Source: Paramecium pentaurelia
Taxonomy: Eukaryota; Ciliophora; Oligohymenophorea; Peniculida; Parameciidae
NCBI GenBank assembly: GCA_905183005.1
Contig: CAJJDO010000138.1
Location: forward strand, 1-64,000
DNA length: 64,000 bases
Reading direction: 5' to 3'
Shown: one piece after another, positions 47,401-62,200 of the stretch
How positions within the stretch are numbered: the stretch's first letter is position 1
How the letters are laid out: each line of letters begins with the position of its first letter
Notes under the pieces: generated by a model
Told to the model about the DNA's origin: nothing
Seen by the model: only the letters and a program-made list of their open reading frames with translations
The model's database searches: none
Position numbers and translations under genes: made by a program

Positions 47401-50400
47401 CTATTCAAATAGATAATTCTAAGTTTGAATTATCAAAATCTGGTGTGATTATGAATTCTAATGTTTAATAAAAAAATGTTGAATTGGGTACATAATGGTT
47501 CTCTGGTTAATTAATTGGAATTGATTTAGAATGTGAACAATGTGAATATCATGTATTAATATAAAATATTTTGGAAATAAATAATCCTAAATTTTTCAAT
47601 GGATTTGAAATTAGAGACTTGATTAAATATAATGATAATACTAATATATTTGTTGCCACAAAAGGTTTAATATTTACATCACTTGATAATACCTTTTAAG
47701 CTTCGTATCATTTTGATTTACCATCTCCTACTTATAGATGTTACTAAGCATAAGTATCTGCAGATAAACTTCTTATTTATACACTTTGTGAAGATAAAGG
47801 TTAATTTTCCATTTATGTCACTGGATGTATTTCAGTTACTGGATGTTCTCCATTAGGTGAGAAATATAAATTAGAGCAAGCTTCAAAAATACAATTAATT
47901 GATAATGATATAATGGTTGTTTTACATACAGATAATTTCTAATATAGTGAAATTGATGGTAGAATTGTTATTTATTAATTGAAGAAGGGATTAACAACTT
48001 GGAATTTGGAAGTTTTAGATGTGATTGCAACATAAACTTTAAATTCTTAATTAGAAAAACCTTTAGAATACTTTAGACCTAGTGATTTTATTGTAATTAA
48101 ACAATATTCAAATTAAGATTAAACAGTATATAAAATGATTATTAGTAATTCAAAGAATGGAATTGTATTCTATGATTTTACTTTAAATAATTTAAGATAT
48201 TAATTTTAATCTGTTGAATCATTCGATTTATACAATTATTTAAATTATGAAGTTAATCAATATGCATTTTAGAATACTCACTTTTTATAAATAAGATTAA
48301 CTGAAAATCCAACATATAATGTAATTCAATAATCTATTCAGTTTTAATTATTAATCTAAACAAATAATGCAGCACATTATGGAATTACATTTAATTTTAA
48401 AAAGTCACTTAATTAATTATCTACTAAAATTGATTCAAAATAATTAGATTTTGTATTAAATAGATATTCAAATTGGCCATCCATTAATAAAATTGCTACA
48501 AATGGAAACTATATTGCCATCCCTTATTTCAATGATAATTCTCTACTTATAGGTCTATATAAGAAATCTGCTTCCATTCCTGCAACTATTATTAGTGGAA
48601 CATACTTAGAATATATTTAAGGATAATACATATCTCCATTGAATATGGCCTTATTCTTTGATCTTTCATAAGAGAAATTGCTTTTTGCAAGTGAATTATA
48701 AGGTCCATTAAAAAGCTATTCAGTATTAGATTCTCCAATGATCACTTTCAATAATAAAGATGGAGATTTGAAAAACTAAACAATTACAGTTATTCTTCAA
48801 AATGATTTCAATATTGAAAAGACAAAATTCAAATTAGAAGTCAGACCAATAGATTTAAATGAATGTCAGACCAAAATAACCAATATTTAGATTTATCCTT
48901 CTACTACTGAGATTATGTAATGGCAATTATCAAATGGAATATTTGAAGGAGTTGGTTTGAAATATAGCATTGAAGATAATTAAGATTTTACTATCATTCA
49001 ACCTATCATATAAATTAATTCATCATAACATTGTACATAAGGTATAATATAAAGTTTTTATATTTAGTAATTGGAAAAGTATAAGCAATCAAATCATAAT
49101 GGATACTAAGTGAATGGAATGGTCATTTCGCATTCATAGACTATAGTACAGCTACTAATGGTTTATATTACACAAAAGTTGCAGCTCAGTAGAATGAAGC
49201 ACCTAATTTCTCTGAAGTAGTTTATGTAGATCCAGAAGCACCAACAACAAAATGCTTTGATTTTGATTATGTCGATTCAGAATCATCAGATAATTTCTTA
49301 ATTGATTGTTAATTAGATCAACAAAAAATTATCTACATCATTAAGGCAAAGACAATCAAAGCTATATCCACAATATAATCAGAGTTTACAACTAATAAAT
49401 TGAGATGGTTCAATAGATTGCCTTATATAGGTTCTAATTTTTATTTGAGAATAACACCTGCTTTTTCGAATACAGAAGATGGTTCTGTTGGCAATGTTTC
49501 ATTAATAGAACTCTTCTATTTAGATGGTCAAAATATAGTCTTATTATCTATAATTGATAATGCTATGTTAGCTAAATTGTTGAAAAAAGATAAGATAGAT
49601 TTTATGTTGGTTGATTATAAGGTTTTTAATCATGAACATTTCTATGATGATGCCATTCTCTATTTATTAGACTAAAAATTAGGAATAATATCATTGTAAT
49701 TCGATTATAAGACTAAAGATTGGAAACTCTTAGATCATATTAATTTTAATCTGTAATAATTTGTAGCTTTTGACATAGATGATTTTATTAATGAAAAAGG
49801 ATAGATTGTTTAACATATAGTATTATTAAGTTACAATTACTTTTTCTTATTGGAAAATAAAGAAATTATTAAAGTAAGAGATTTAGATTATTTCACTTCA
49901 ACCTATCCATAATAAATATCATTAAGTTAAAGGAATATTTTTATTCCACATAATGATGCTGTATATATTTATGGTTTCAATGATTAATCAATTACTTTAT
50001 TAGATAAATAATTAATAACAGGAGGATTTTCTGTTGATAAAAAAAAAGAAGAATTTATAGCTATTGGTTAGAAAGAATCAAATTTATTCTTCTTTAGTTA
50101 AGGTGCTTTGAAATATGAATTTAAATCTGGTAAAATTAAGGATGGAGAAGTAAAAATAATTGCTAAATCATTAAATAATTAATAATGCCAATCAAATATT
50201 AAATATTCTATTATTAAGAGTGATGATACAAAAATCTATAAGAAAACTGAATCAGAAACACCTTTCCAACCTGTTGTAGATGAAAACACTATTATCGATT
50301 TGGGAGAATTGACTTTAGGTCCAAATCAAAAATATTAAGTAGTATATGAAATGTCTGAAAATAATAATAGTTTAATCAAAGAATAAGAATAATAAGATTA

Positions 50401-53145
50401 AATTAGAATTATATAGAAGAGACAATATTAAACAAAAGGCTAGCCCTAAAATATTATATATTAGGCTTCTATTGTCTAAAAGCAATCAAACTTTATCATC
50501 ACAGCATTTTAATTGTAAAGTAAGGAATTAATTATTCAATATTCTACTATTTCTGATTCAGATACTTACGAATTTAAATAAATTTCTACTATAAATGATA
50601 TTAAAGTAGAATTAAATGATTAAGTATTCAATATGTGGGATGCAGGAGCTCTTTATATAAAATTTGTAACTCTAATCAATGAATATCAAATTAATATTTA
50701 TAAATTTACTATATTTGGGCAATAATCTGTTGAAAAAATAACATTCCCTCAAGAGGAAGGTTAATAAATAGTAAGTATATTAAATTAAGGTTAATATCTA
50801 TTTATTTTGTAAAAGAATGGAGTATTACTTAGTTATACAAGTGAATAATTTAGCTTTGTTAATAGTATAAATAGTAATGATTTAATTGGATTTAATGGAT
50901 CATGGGAACCTTTGAAATTATATGGTAATAGAATATTAAAATCAAATATTGTATTTATATAATATGAAGATAAAATTGTCTTACTTAATTACATCAAATC
51001 AGAATTTATATTCATAAAATTAATTGAATATACTTAATATAATTAAATATATATTTCAGCTGCAAAAGATTCATTCTTTTTAGTTAATAATTAAGAAATA
51101 TTAGAATATAATTATTAAAACTTATTGAATATTTTCAAATCAAAAACAGTTGAATTATTTGGATATACTATTGATATTCCATTAACTGTTACATCTTAAT
51201 TATCAACTGGTAATTTAATCATTAAAACTACTAAAGCATAAGATATTTATTTAAATATATTTAGACCATCATTAACATAACATGAAACATTCTATTTAGC
51301 ATATTTATTAAATGGTTTTAAAGATACTCTTAAATTTACAATATCTATAGCAGATGATGAGTAAATGATACTTAGTATTAATCATGCATATAATCAAACA
51401 ATTGATATAATTGAATAATCTCCATTGTTAGTATTTGATCCAAAATATGATGATAAAAATTACTATAAACTTGTAAAGTTGGCTGTAATTGTGAAAAATC
51501 AAGATGAATAGAGTAATTAACTTATATTTGAATAAAATGTAAGAATTGTAAATTCATTTTCAACTTTGAGTGTCAAAAATTCAAATTCTAGTATTAAGAT
51601 TAATTCAACAAATACAGTTGAATTTCCATTTGAATCTGCTTAAGGATAGAATATTTTCACAACCCTTAAAAAATAAAATGATACAAAAGATAACATTATC
51701 TTAAAATCTATGATTTAACAAATCAATAATTCTAAAAAAATGGATTATCATATAAATTATGGGTATTCTAAGGATAAGAAAAATCCCGAATAATTTACAG
51801 TGTATTTACAAGCTAAGAATACTTTACTAATTGGTACAAATTAGGGTGAAGAACTATCATATGTACCAGCAGAATATACACTTCCTGATTAATATAATTG
51901 TTTTAGAGTAGACAATTATAAAGATAGATTTTATTCTATATGTAATAATGGAGTTGAGAATGAATTGGTGCTGACTAATTGTATAAACAAAAAATGTTAA
52001 TTGATTAATTCTTATATTTCAATACCAAATGGACATTAGGTATTAGCTCCTTATGATAATTTCATTATTGTTTTATTCTATAATCCATTAAATCCATAAG
52101 ATTAGGATGGAGAGTATAGAATATATCAAATTATAAGTAATAATGGTTTCCATGTATCAAAAGAAGTAATGGTAATGAATTTGGAATACATAAAAAATAA
52201 TATTAATAATAATGCAACTAATTATAGACCTTCAAGTATGACAGGAGTTGGAGTTGAAATCAATAAGGATACTTATATTTATTTATTATTGGTAACAAAT
52301 TGTATTGATGAATTGATGTTTAATAATTTGGTATTATTCTAAGAGGATATCTATTCTTCAGGAATAAGTTCAATTTCACTTAAGAAATTGTTGAATCAGT
52401 AAATTACAGATTAGACTCTATTTTTATCAACATAGATAATGTCTTAAGCATTTGATAAAGATATCTTAACAATTGATGTAGTAATTTTAACTTCAGATTC
52501 AGGTTCATTCTAGATTAAGATGAAATTTAAATATATTAAGGATAAAATGAAGTTTGAAAATCAATAATCAGATATAATAAGAACATTCATTAAATATAAT
52601 GATTGGAAAGTTCTCAATTATTTGGCAGTTGATTCTTCATCAATAGGAGTTGCTTATTACTAAGAAAAATAAGTGACTGTGGGCATATATAAAATACTTA
52701 ATGATAGTCCATATTTAGTAACATCTGGAGGATATAAATACGTAGTATCTAAATAAGAAGATTTAAGTCCATTAAACTTTTTAATGTTATTATCAGTAAT
52801 TATTTTATATTTATTTTTAAGGAAAACTATTTCTTTAGTGGTAATCCAAATGAAAAGGGATTAATTAAATACAAATTGAATAAAAATAATTCAATTGAGA
52901 TAAAGGAGCCTTAAAATTTAAAGAGCTAAAATTTGAGTTTGACTTTTGAAAATGATTTCTCAAAGGCTGAATATAAAATTGAATTAGAAATCATACCAAA
53001 TAATGATGATGATTCTAGTAAAGGCTTAGGAGCAGTTTGGATAGTATTAATTGTGCTTGGTAGTCTTGTTTGTCTAGCCTTAATGGGTTTTTGTTATTAT
53101 AAATAAAAAGACCCAAATTAAGAAGAAGAAGGTCAATTAGTATGA
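44490..53145 (+). CDS. Giant repeat-built type I membrane protein A (2838 aa)
   Basis: Five introns (44563-44591, 44772-44800, 44919-44947, 49042-49067, 52796-52821; the second and last end AAG) give exactly 2838 codons with no other in-frame TGA noticed. A signal peptide (MKSSLLIIILSLWTVNT) opens it. One membrane span near the end ('AVWIVLIVLGSLVCLALMGF') and a short acidic tail close it, so the bulk is outside the cell or in a vesicle lumen. It consists of two similar units of about 1400 residues, starting at the beginning and near 48860. Unit marks are 'ISIYPTTNEILTWQ' / 'IQIYPSTTEIMQWQ' followed by 'FDGADLTY' / 'FEGVGLKY' (resembling cadherin-like CADG domains), a 'CFDVDFTNTQQYIVDCQ' type Cys pair, propeller-like 'GDIYLLDAYNGLYIVNYLP' segments, and 'TGCSPLGEKYKL'. 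Function unknown; adhesion or surface coat is inference. Confidence 0.88.
50756..51315 (+). repeat. 560-bp block nearly identical to 59460-60019
   Basis: Inside gene A. It matches 59460-60019 in gene B at a constant offset of 8704 with no net indel and only scattered substitutions, while flanking sequence in both genes is much more diverged. It codes for 'EGQQIVSILNQGQYLFILQ' onward. Confidence 0.88.
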
Positions 53146-53222
53146 AATATTAATATAAAATAATAAAAAAAATGTAATTTAAAATGCCTAATCTATATCC
53201 ATTTAATAAATTAATTTAATTA

Positions 53223-56200
53223 ATGAAATAAAAGATTACATCATCGCTGATAGTATTCTTAATTTGTCTTTTGACTGTGAATACCAAGTCAACAGGATGC
53301 TGTAATAAAACATCTTTATATTTTTAGCTTCAAAAGTGGAGCAATTATAACTGTTTCCAACAAAAGGTGAAAAATTGTAAATTAATCTACATGATAATCT
53401 ATTTGATGGAGAAGATCTTACATATGACTTATAAGACACATATTTTAAAATAATTAATCCAGTTGCAAATACAGGAGGCAGCTCAAGTCATATAATAAGT
53501 ATATTCACATTTTATTTAATTAGCCGCATCTAACATCAGAGCAGCAAAACCATATCATACAAAAAAAATGTAATCTTGGTTGAATTCATTTGTATTCTTG
53601 GATTAAAATGCAAATGATGTGTCCATTTATTTTTCTGAAGGGTATTTATCAATTTAGAAATTAGAACTTCCTTAGATAAATTACCAACTCCAGATTTCAA
53701 AAATAAAGTGAAAATTGCAACTGTGACAGATAGTCTATAATGTTATGATGTAGAATACATTGATAACGATAAATTTATTATAGATTGTCAAAAGGAAGTA
53801 TTAGAGAAATAAATCAAAAAATAAATTGATGTATTCTATATTTACTCAAAATAAACAAAATAAGTAACATAGTTTGATGATGAAGCATCTGTCAAAATAT
53901 ACAATTAAAGACGTATAGGTTTGTTCTACTCAACAAGTGCATTAGGAAAAGAAACTACTTATATTGTTAGAGTTACACCTACTTATTCATTAGATCCAAA
54001 TTAATAACTTTCTGGAAATTCAATTGTCTAAGTTTATGCATTGAGTGACAATTATTAACCTTTACCTAGAAATTATATTTTAGACAATGTTACTATGGCA
54101 TTTTTATTAGGAAAACCTGATTTTGAATTTTCAATTGTGGACTTCGAAATTTCATTTAATGGATTTATTTTCTTATTAGATGCCCAATATGGTCTCTTTG
54201 TAGTCAGATTTTAACCAACTGGAAAATGGGAATTATTTGCATAAGCTGACTTTTAATTAGGTAGATCATTTGCTTTTGATATTGATTATGAACATAAAAA
54301 GGATGGTTCAGAACTTGGTATTGTTGCAGTTCTTGGATATAATTTCTTTGCTATTTTTGATGCTGAAAAATCATATGTCCATGATCTTCCATTTTTATAA
54401 TTGGATTATCCAGCAACTATTAAAATATCATAAGATAATATCATTGTAAGAAATGAAAAATAGGCTTTCTTTTATAAACTTGATGTTGATACTGATAAAA
54501 TCTATCTCAATTATAAATTAGACATACCTTAAACTGATATTTTATTGGTAAATCCATAAGAGCCAGATGTTATCCAAATTAGTACTAGAAATTCTTATAG
54601 ATATACTATTTCTAATGGTTATTTGGCATATTATGGAAGTGATAAAATATAAGAGAAGAAAGTAGTTTCTATAAAGGCAAAAGCTTCCAATAAATAGGAA
54701 TGCACAGTTTTCCTTTCATATTAAATTATTGAAGATAATGAAAATTGGATTTATTAATTATTTGATTAACCTATGCCTCTTCCAAATACTATTGCAGAAG
54801 GTTAAACTCAATCTATTTTGAAAAAATTAGCTTCTGGACCAAATCTATAATATAGATTACTTAAACCAGTTTAATTAGAAGCTACAGAAATTACAGCTAC
54901 AATTAGATCAAGAGTTGAATTAACTTTAAATTAAGAATAACCTACAAATGTAATTTATGCAGAGATTGTATCATCTGAAGACCATACTTAATTCTATTAA
55001 GTTTTATAAACTGAAAATTAGTAAATTAAAATCTTAAGTTGTGTTCATGATTCCATATATAATGATGCTACATTCTGTGAAGTCTTTATTGATGATTTAA
55101 AAATTACAACAAAAATTAATAAATAAAACTTTTCAATTTGGATCAAACATGGTATAATGTATTTCATGTATGTTCATGCTGAGTACAATATTATTATTCG
55201 ATCAATACACGATGGTGTAATAACTCCAGTTAAAATAATACAATTAGATCCTACAGATACAGCTAATAAGATTTAAAGTATTTTAAATTGTGGAGATTAT
55301 CTATTGGTTCACATAGCTAATAATGATATCCTAACATATTTAACTTATAGACCTGAACTCTTTGTACTCACAACTTTAAACAAGAATTCATTTTCTTAAT
55401 ATGGTTATAATGAAGATTGGGAACCAAAAGCATTATTCACAAATAAAAAATTACATCCAAATATTGTATTCATTTTACATAAAAATCATATTTTAATTTT
55501 AGATACAGATTATGGTTTATTTTCATTCATTAAAACAATTTAAATTACTCCAAATTTAGATTATTCAATAGCTATAGGATAAGAAACATTTTTTGTTGTT
55601 CAAGGAAAATCAGCTGATACTGTTAAAGATGCTAAAATTTATGAATACAATTTTGCAGATATCAATAATGTGTATTTGTAAAAGAATTTATACTTATATT
55701 GGTATGATATATCTACTCCATTGAATGTTGATTTTAGTGAAGAAACTGGTCATATGTTTGTCAGAGGAGTCTGCTTATATTGTAGTAAATCATTTGTTAT
55801 TGTATTCAAACCTAACACTCCTCAACATGAGGCTTTAGTATAAGCTTGGGATATTGCTGATACTGTTATTCCTGATTCAAAATCAATTTTAATTGCTGCC
55901 AATGGATTACATTAAACTTATTTATACTTAAATGTTGAAGGAGAACAATCACTTTTTGCAGTTTATGATCAAACAACTATGACTATTAATTCTATTATTT
56001 AATAAGATGTTTATTCAAATAAATATCAATTAGATTTCTAAATCAGAAATTATAATTTCTAAGGTAAACCTGAAAAATTTAATACAGTTGATATCGCTTA
56101 ATAAGTTAATACCATTTCTTCTTTAACCAATATTAAATTGAATTAAAATGCCTTCCCTTTTTCATAATCAGGTATATAGATATTATCAACTGATGATTCT

Positions 56201-59200
56201 AAAACTTTTGATTTAGGTAAAGATTGGTATTCTGGTTAAATTGGAAATTTTGAAGTTGATTGTAATTAATGCGAAACCAATATAGAATTGTAAAGTACTT
56301 TTGATCTAATCAACCCAAAAATATTTAATGGATATGAAATTAGAGATTAAATCAAATATAATGAAAATTTTAATATTATGTAAGCAACTACAGGATTGAT
56401 ATTTGTAAATCCTGACAATACATTAGCATCTGTCTATGATTTTGATTTACCTAACTTTTAATATCAATGTTATTAAGCTACTGTTTCTGAAGACAAAATG
56501 GTTGTTTACTCATTGTGTAATGATGGAACTGAATTCACAGTTTATGCTACTGGATGTTTTTCTATCACTGGTTGTTCTCCATTAGGTGAGAAGTTCAAAC
56601 TTGGAACAGCTTCAAAAATTCAAGTAGTATCTAATGAACTTTTAGTTGTTTTACATACTGATACCAATAATCCTGAATTATTTTAAGATGGAAAAATAGT
56701 TCTTTATAGAATTGTTATGGGATTAGAAGATTGGAGATTAGAAATCATTGAAGTCATTGATACAAATTATCTTAATTCAAAATTAACTACTCCTTTACAA
56801 GATTTTAGACCAGCTGATTTTTCAGTTGTAAAACAAAAATATTAATAGAATAATAAATACTCTTATAAATTGTTAATCAGTGATTCTAATAGTGGTTTCA
56901 TTTTTATAGATTTTTCATTTTCAGACTTACCTTCATATTAATTCTTATCAATAGAAACCCTCAATCTTCATGATTTTTTAAATAAATAAGTAGGTCAATA
57001 CACCCTTGCAACAACTAAATTCTTATCATTTTAATTCATTTGGGAACCAACTTTTGATTGGAGTTCAGACGAAGTGAGAGTCTATCTCATTATTTTGACT
57101 TCTGATGCTTCACAATATGGATTAAAATTGATATTCAAGGGTTAGCCTACTTTTAATACAGTACTTACTACTAAAGCTTTATCTGCTATCATAGTAAGGT
57201 ATGGAGATTGGGTTCCTATGAACAAGTTAGCCATTCAGAATAATTATTTAACACTAGCTATACCATACAAATAATAAAATTAAATTGTTGTTGCTGTGTA
57301 TAATATAGATATTCTTACAGAAAATCATTCTTCTGCAGTTGTTCCAACAATTAGTGTTGGAACTTATAGAGTTTTTTATGAATAAGGTCAATGGCTAAGT
57401 CCATTAAATCTGGCTGTATTTTTCTCCAAGAATGACAAAATTCTTTTTGTATCTTAATTATAAGGACCACTATAAAGTTATGGAATTTATAAATCTCCAT
57501 TATTAATATTGAAAAACTAAGATAAAACTTTAAAAAGCTAAGAAATCACACTCATTGCAAAAAATGACTTTTCTGAGGAAACATTAAAATTCAAATTAAT
57601 TGTGTAAGATGTAGATAATAATGAATGTATTGCAAAGATTACAAATCTTCAAATTTATCCATCTACTGGTGAAATTTTGACATGGAATTTATCCTAAAAT
57701 ATTTTTGAAGGTGTTTCTTTAAAATACGTTTAAGATGATACTAATGATTTTACAATAATATAACCAACTTCATAAATAGGAAATTCAAAAGATCATAAAT
57801 AAGGTAATTATATAAAAATATAAATAAATTAGTTGCAACATCAATTGTATCTGCTAAAGCTATGTTGACTTAAAATAGAGCCTGGTCTAATTAATTTGGA
57901 TTTTTAAATAAATAGGGGTCCACTTATTCAATTTTCTATACAAATACGTAATTTATTTTTATTATAATAGTCCTGCAATTAATGCTGCTCCATCATTTAA
58001 TTAAGTTCTTAATATTAAAAAGACTGATGCAAATCTTAATTGCTTAGATTTTGTATAATTATCTACTACTACTTTTGTTGTTGATTGCTAAATCCAAAAT
58101 AATAAATTCTTTTTATTGATTAAGGATACTGATGAAACATAAACAACTACAATTACAAATACTTAAGTAAATAGAGCTTTAGGTGCCTACAAAATTAATG
58201 ATTAGTAATTTGTCTTAAGAGTGACATTCTCTTTTACAACTGAAGGTTAATTAACAAATGATTCATTTGTTGAATTATTTTAATATGCTAATGGTTCATT
58301 ATAAGCTATGTAAACATTAGATAAAGCTAAATTATCTAATATATCTGGAAAATAAATAAATGAATTGAATATTGTAGATTTCAAGGTTGGATTAAATGGA
58401 TTAATTTATTTATTAGATGCTAAGATAGGAATCTTTGTTGTTAATTTTGATACTGAATGGAGATTCAAAAATTTGATCACATTTAAATTTGGACAATCAT
58501 TTGCATTTGATAGAACTATACTTAAAAATCAAGAAGAAGCATTTGTAATTTAAGGATATAATTACTACATTATAATTGATTCTGAAGGAAAAACTAAAAA
58601 GGTTTAAGATTTGTAATTCAATTCCATCACATATCCCTAATCTATTTCAGCAAGTTCCAATTTCATTTTTGTTAAGAATTAAGCTATATTATATGTTTAT
58701 CATTCTGATGATATTAATACTGGTTTGATTGACATAATTGATTCAACTAATGGTGCTGCTATTATCAATCCATTTATTTAAGAAATCGTAACTCTTTCTC
58801 TTCAATCATCAGCAAGATGGAACATAAGCTTAGGATCACTAAAATTCAATGGAGTTAATCAAGCATCTTAAGCATTCTAAGACTTAACTATTAAAGCCAC
58901 TTCATAACATAAAATAACTTGCTCCACCAAGATTTAATATCAAGTAATTGAAAGTAGCAGTAAAGCTCCAATCAAGAAAAATAAATCTGATTAACCATTC
59001 CCATAAGTCTTTGATGAAATATTTGAATAATTCTAATTAGGCAACCTTATTTCAGGTCCAAATCTTGAATACATCTTATCATTACCAAAAATGCCACTTG
59101 ATTTCACTGCATAAGTTGTATAAAACAGAGAAATATAAGTTACTAATTGGCCTAAAACACCTTTATATAGTACTGAATTAGTTGGAAATGATAGAGAAAC

Positions 59201-62200
59201 CTTATTCTAAATCTTCTAGACTTAGGATAAGTTATTAACAATTTAATCTTGTGTTTTGACTGATCACATTAAATATGTTTGCAGAGATTATGGAAATGTT
59301 TAACTTTAAGAAAGAGTATCTGATTAATTATTCAGCATATGGTAAGATACCGATAACATTGTAAGATTTATTACTATTTAATCTTCATATAAAGTAACAG
59401 CTTATTTGGCTCCTGATGGTGTTGTTATTGAAGATAAATAAATTTAATTTACAGAATAAGAAGGTTAATAAATAGTAAGTATATTAAATTAAGGATAATA
59501 TCTATTTATTTTGTAAAAGAATGGAGTGTTACGTAGTTATACAAGTGAATAATTTAGCTTTGTTAATAGTATAACTGGTAATGATTTAATTGGATTTAAT
59601 GGATAATGGAAACCTTTGAAATTATATGGTAATAGAATGTTAAAATCAAATATTGTATTTGTTCAAAATGAAAATAATATTGTCTTAATTAATTACATCA
59701 ATACAGAATTTATTTTCATAAAATTAATTGAATATACTTAAAATAATGAAATATATATTTCAGCTGCAAAAGATTCATTCTTTTTAGTTAATAATAAAGA
59801 AATATTGGAATATAATTATTAAAACTTATTGAATATTTTCAAATCAAAAACAGTTGAATTATTTGGATATACTATTGTTAATCCATTAACTGTTACATCT
59901 TAATTATCAACTGGTAATTTAATCATTAAAACTACTAAAGCATAAGATATTTATTTAAATATATTTAGACCATCTTTAACATAACATGATACATTCTATT
60001 TAGCATTTAAATTAAATGGTATTAAATAAGATGATCAAATTTAATTATCTTTAGGAGGTTCTTTATATATAATCACTTTTGCAAATGGATAGAAGATTCA
60101 ATAATTAAACTTTATTTTATTAAATCCTGAATTAATAATTATACCAACCAAAAAACTTTAGAAATTTGTTACAAACTTTTAAATTTTAATGGCTATAATG
60201 AATGGGGATGATTAAACTTAAAAAATAAATTATGAATAAAATGTAAAAGTAGCAAATACATTCACTAATTTGATTGTTAATGATGAAGAATATTTAAATT
60301 CAATTGATATTAATGAAACTGATGGTAAAACTGAAGTAGCCATTAGATCTGATTGGATTGGAGGTCAAATAATAAGTACAGAATTATCATTGTAGGCAAT
60401 TAATGATGATATAACACTTTTACCTTTTGTAAGTTAAGAATAGCCAGTTTTAATGGATTACACCATATTTGATGTAGCTAAACCATAAGCTGTAACATTT
60501 TTATAAGCTTCAAATACTGTTTTGTCATTTAAGGGAGATGACTTGAAAAATGCTCAACCTTTATTACCAAAATTATCTGAATAATATAAATGTTACAGAT
60601 TAGAAGCCGATACCACAAGACTTTATTCACTTTGTAATAATGGTGTAGAAGATTAAATATAAGTAGCTAGTTGTGATGATAAATAAAAATGTTAAAGAGA
60701 GAATGCTTATATTTCAGCACCATTTGCAACTTAAATTGTTGCTTTAGCTTAAGATGTTGTTGTTATTCTTCATACAGATTCATTAAATCCTGAAAATTAT
60801 GATGGATATATTACAATTCAAAAATTAGTATAAATTGATGGAATTTGGTCATCTAATATATTATTAACTATTGATTATGATTTCATTCAATAAAAAATGG
60901 GAGCATAAGCACCTAAATAATTTAGACCATCTTCATTTTCACATTCACCAACAGGAAATAATGTATCTGTCTTTTATTTGTAATTGATTATTACTGATAG
61001 TGTAAATGGTTTATTGTTTATTGATTTAACACTTTCAAAGACAACTTCAGAAGTGAAGTATCAATTTTCAGAATACTAATTGTTGAAAGATTGGCTAAAT
61101 ATTGATTAATATGCAACTGATGCTACTCATTATTATTAAGCTTAAATAATAACTTAATAAGTTGAATATCCTACTAAAAAAACAGTAAGATTAGTTCTTG
61201 TAACTGATATTTCATCATCATTTGTTTTTGAATTAGTTTTTGCAATTTAAGCTAATGTTTCATCTAAACTAAGTTCAATAAGAACTATTGTTACATTAAA
61301 TAGATATGGTAATTTCAAGGCATTGAACTATGTTTCAGCTTCATCATCTTCAATAGCAATTCCCTATGTTAACAACTTAGAGGTGATTATAGGAGTTTAT
61401 AAGATCCCAACCGATTAAGAAAATTCTGCAGTTTAAACAATATAAGGATCTCATACATTTGCATACTTTTAATAATAAATCACCCCTCAAGATTTCTTAC
61501 TTTATAATACAGATAGTATATTCTTGACAAGTACTTCAAAGGCTGGAGTCTATTAAAATTTAGTCAGATATCAGCAAATATTAAAATTCGGAGAACCAAA
61601 AAATTTACATTCTCAAAAGTTGACATTGACATTTTAGAATGATTTTAGAAGAGTAGTCAGAACAGTTAATTTATCCATTAATCCTGTAGATAAGGATGAA
61701 TGTCAAACTAAGATGACAGATCTAAAGATTTACACATCCCAAGGAGAAGTTATGTAATGGGCATTAACCTAAAACTTCTTTGATGGTGTTTCTCTAAAAT
61801 ATAGTGTAGACTAAGCTGAATTTTCAGTAGTTTAACCATTAACTTAAATAGGAGATTCAAAAGATCATAAATAAGGTAATTATATAAAAATATAAATAAA
61901 TTAGTTGCAACATAAATTTTATCTGCTAAAGCTATATTGACTTAGAATAGAGCCTGGTCTAATTAATTTGGATTTTTAAATAAAGATGGATTCAAATATT
62001 CAATCTTCTATACAAATACGTAATTTATTTTTATTATAATAGTCCTGCAATTAATGTTGCACCATCATTTAATTAAGTTCTTAATATTAAAACCACAGAA
62101 GACAATTTAGATTGCTAAGATTTCTTATAATTATCTACTACTATTTTTGTTGTTGATTGTTAACTTAAAGATAATAAGTTCTTCTTATTTATCAACGGAA

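Noticed and set aside
53236..53439. Minus-strand frame at 53236-53439
   Set aside because: Antisense to the signal peptide and first exons of giant gene B.
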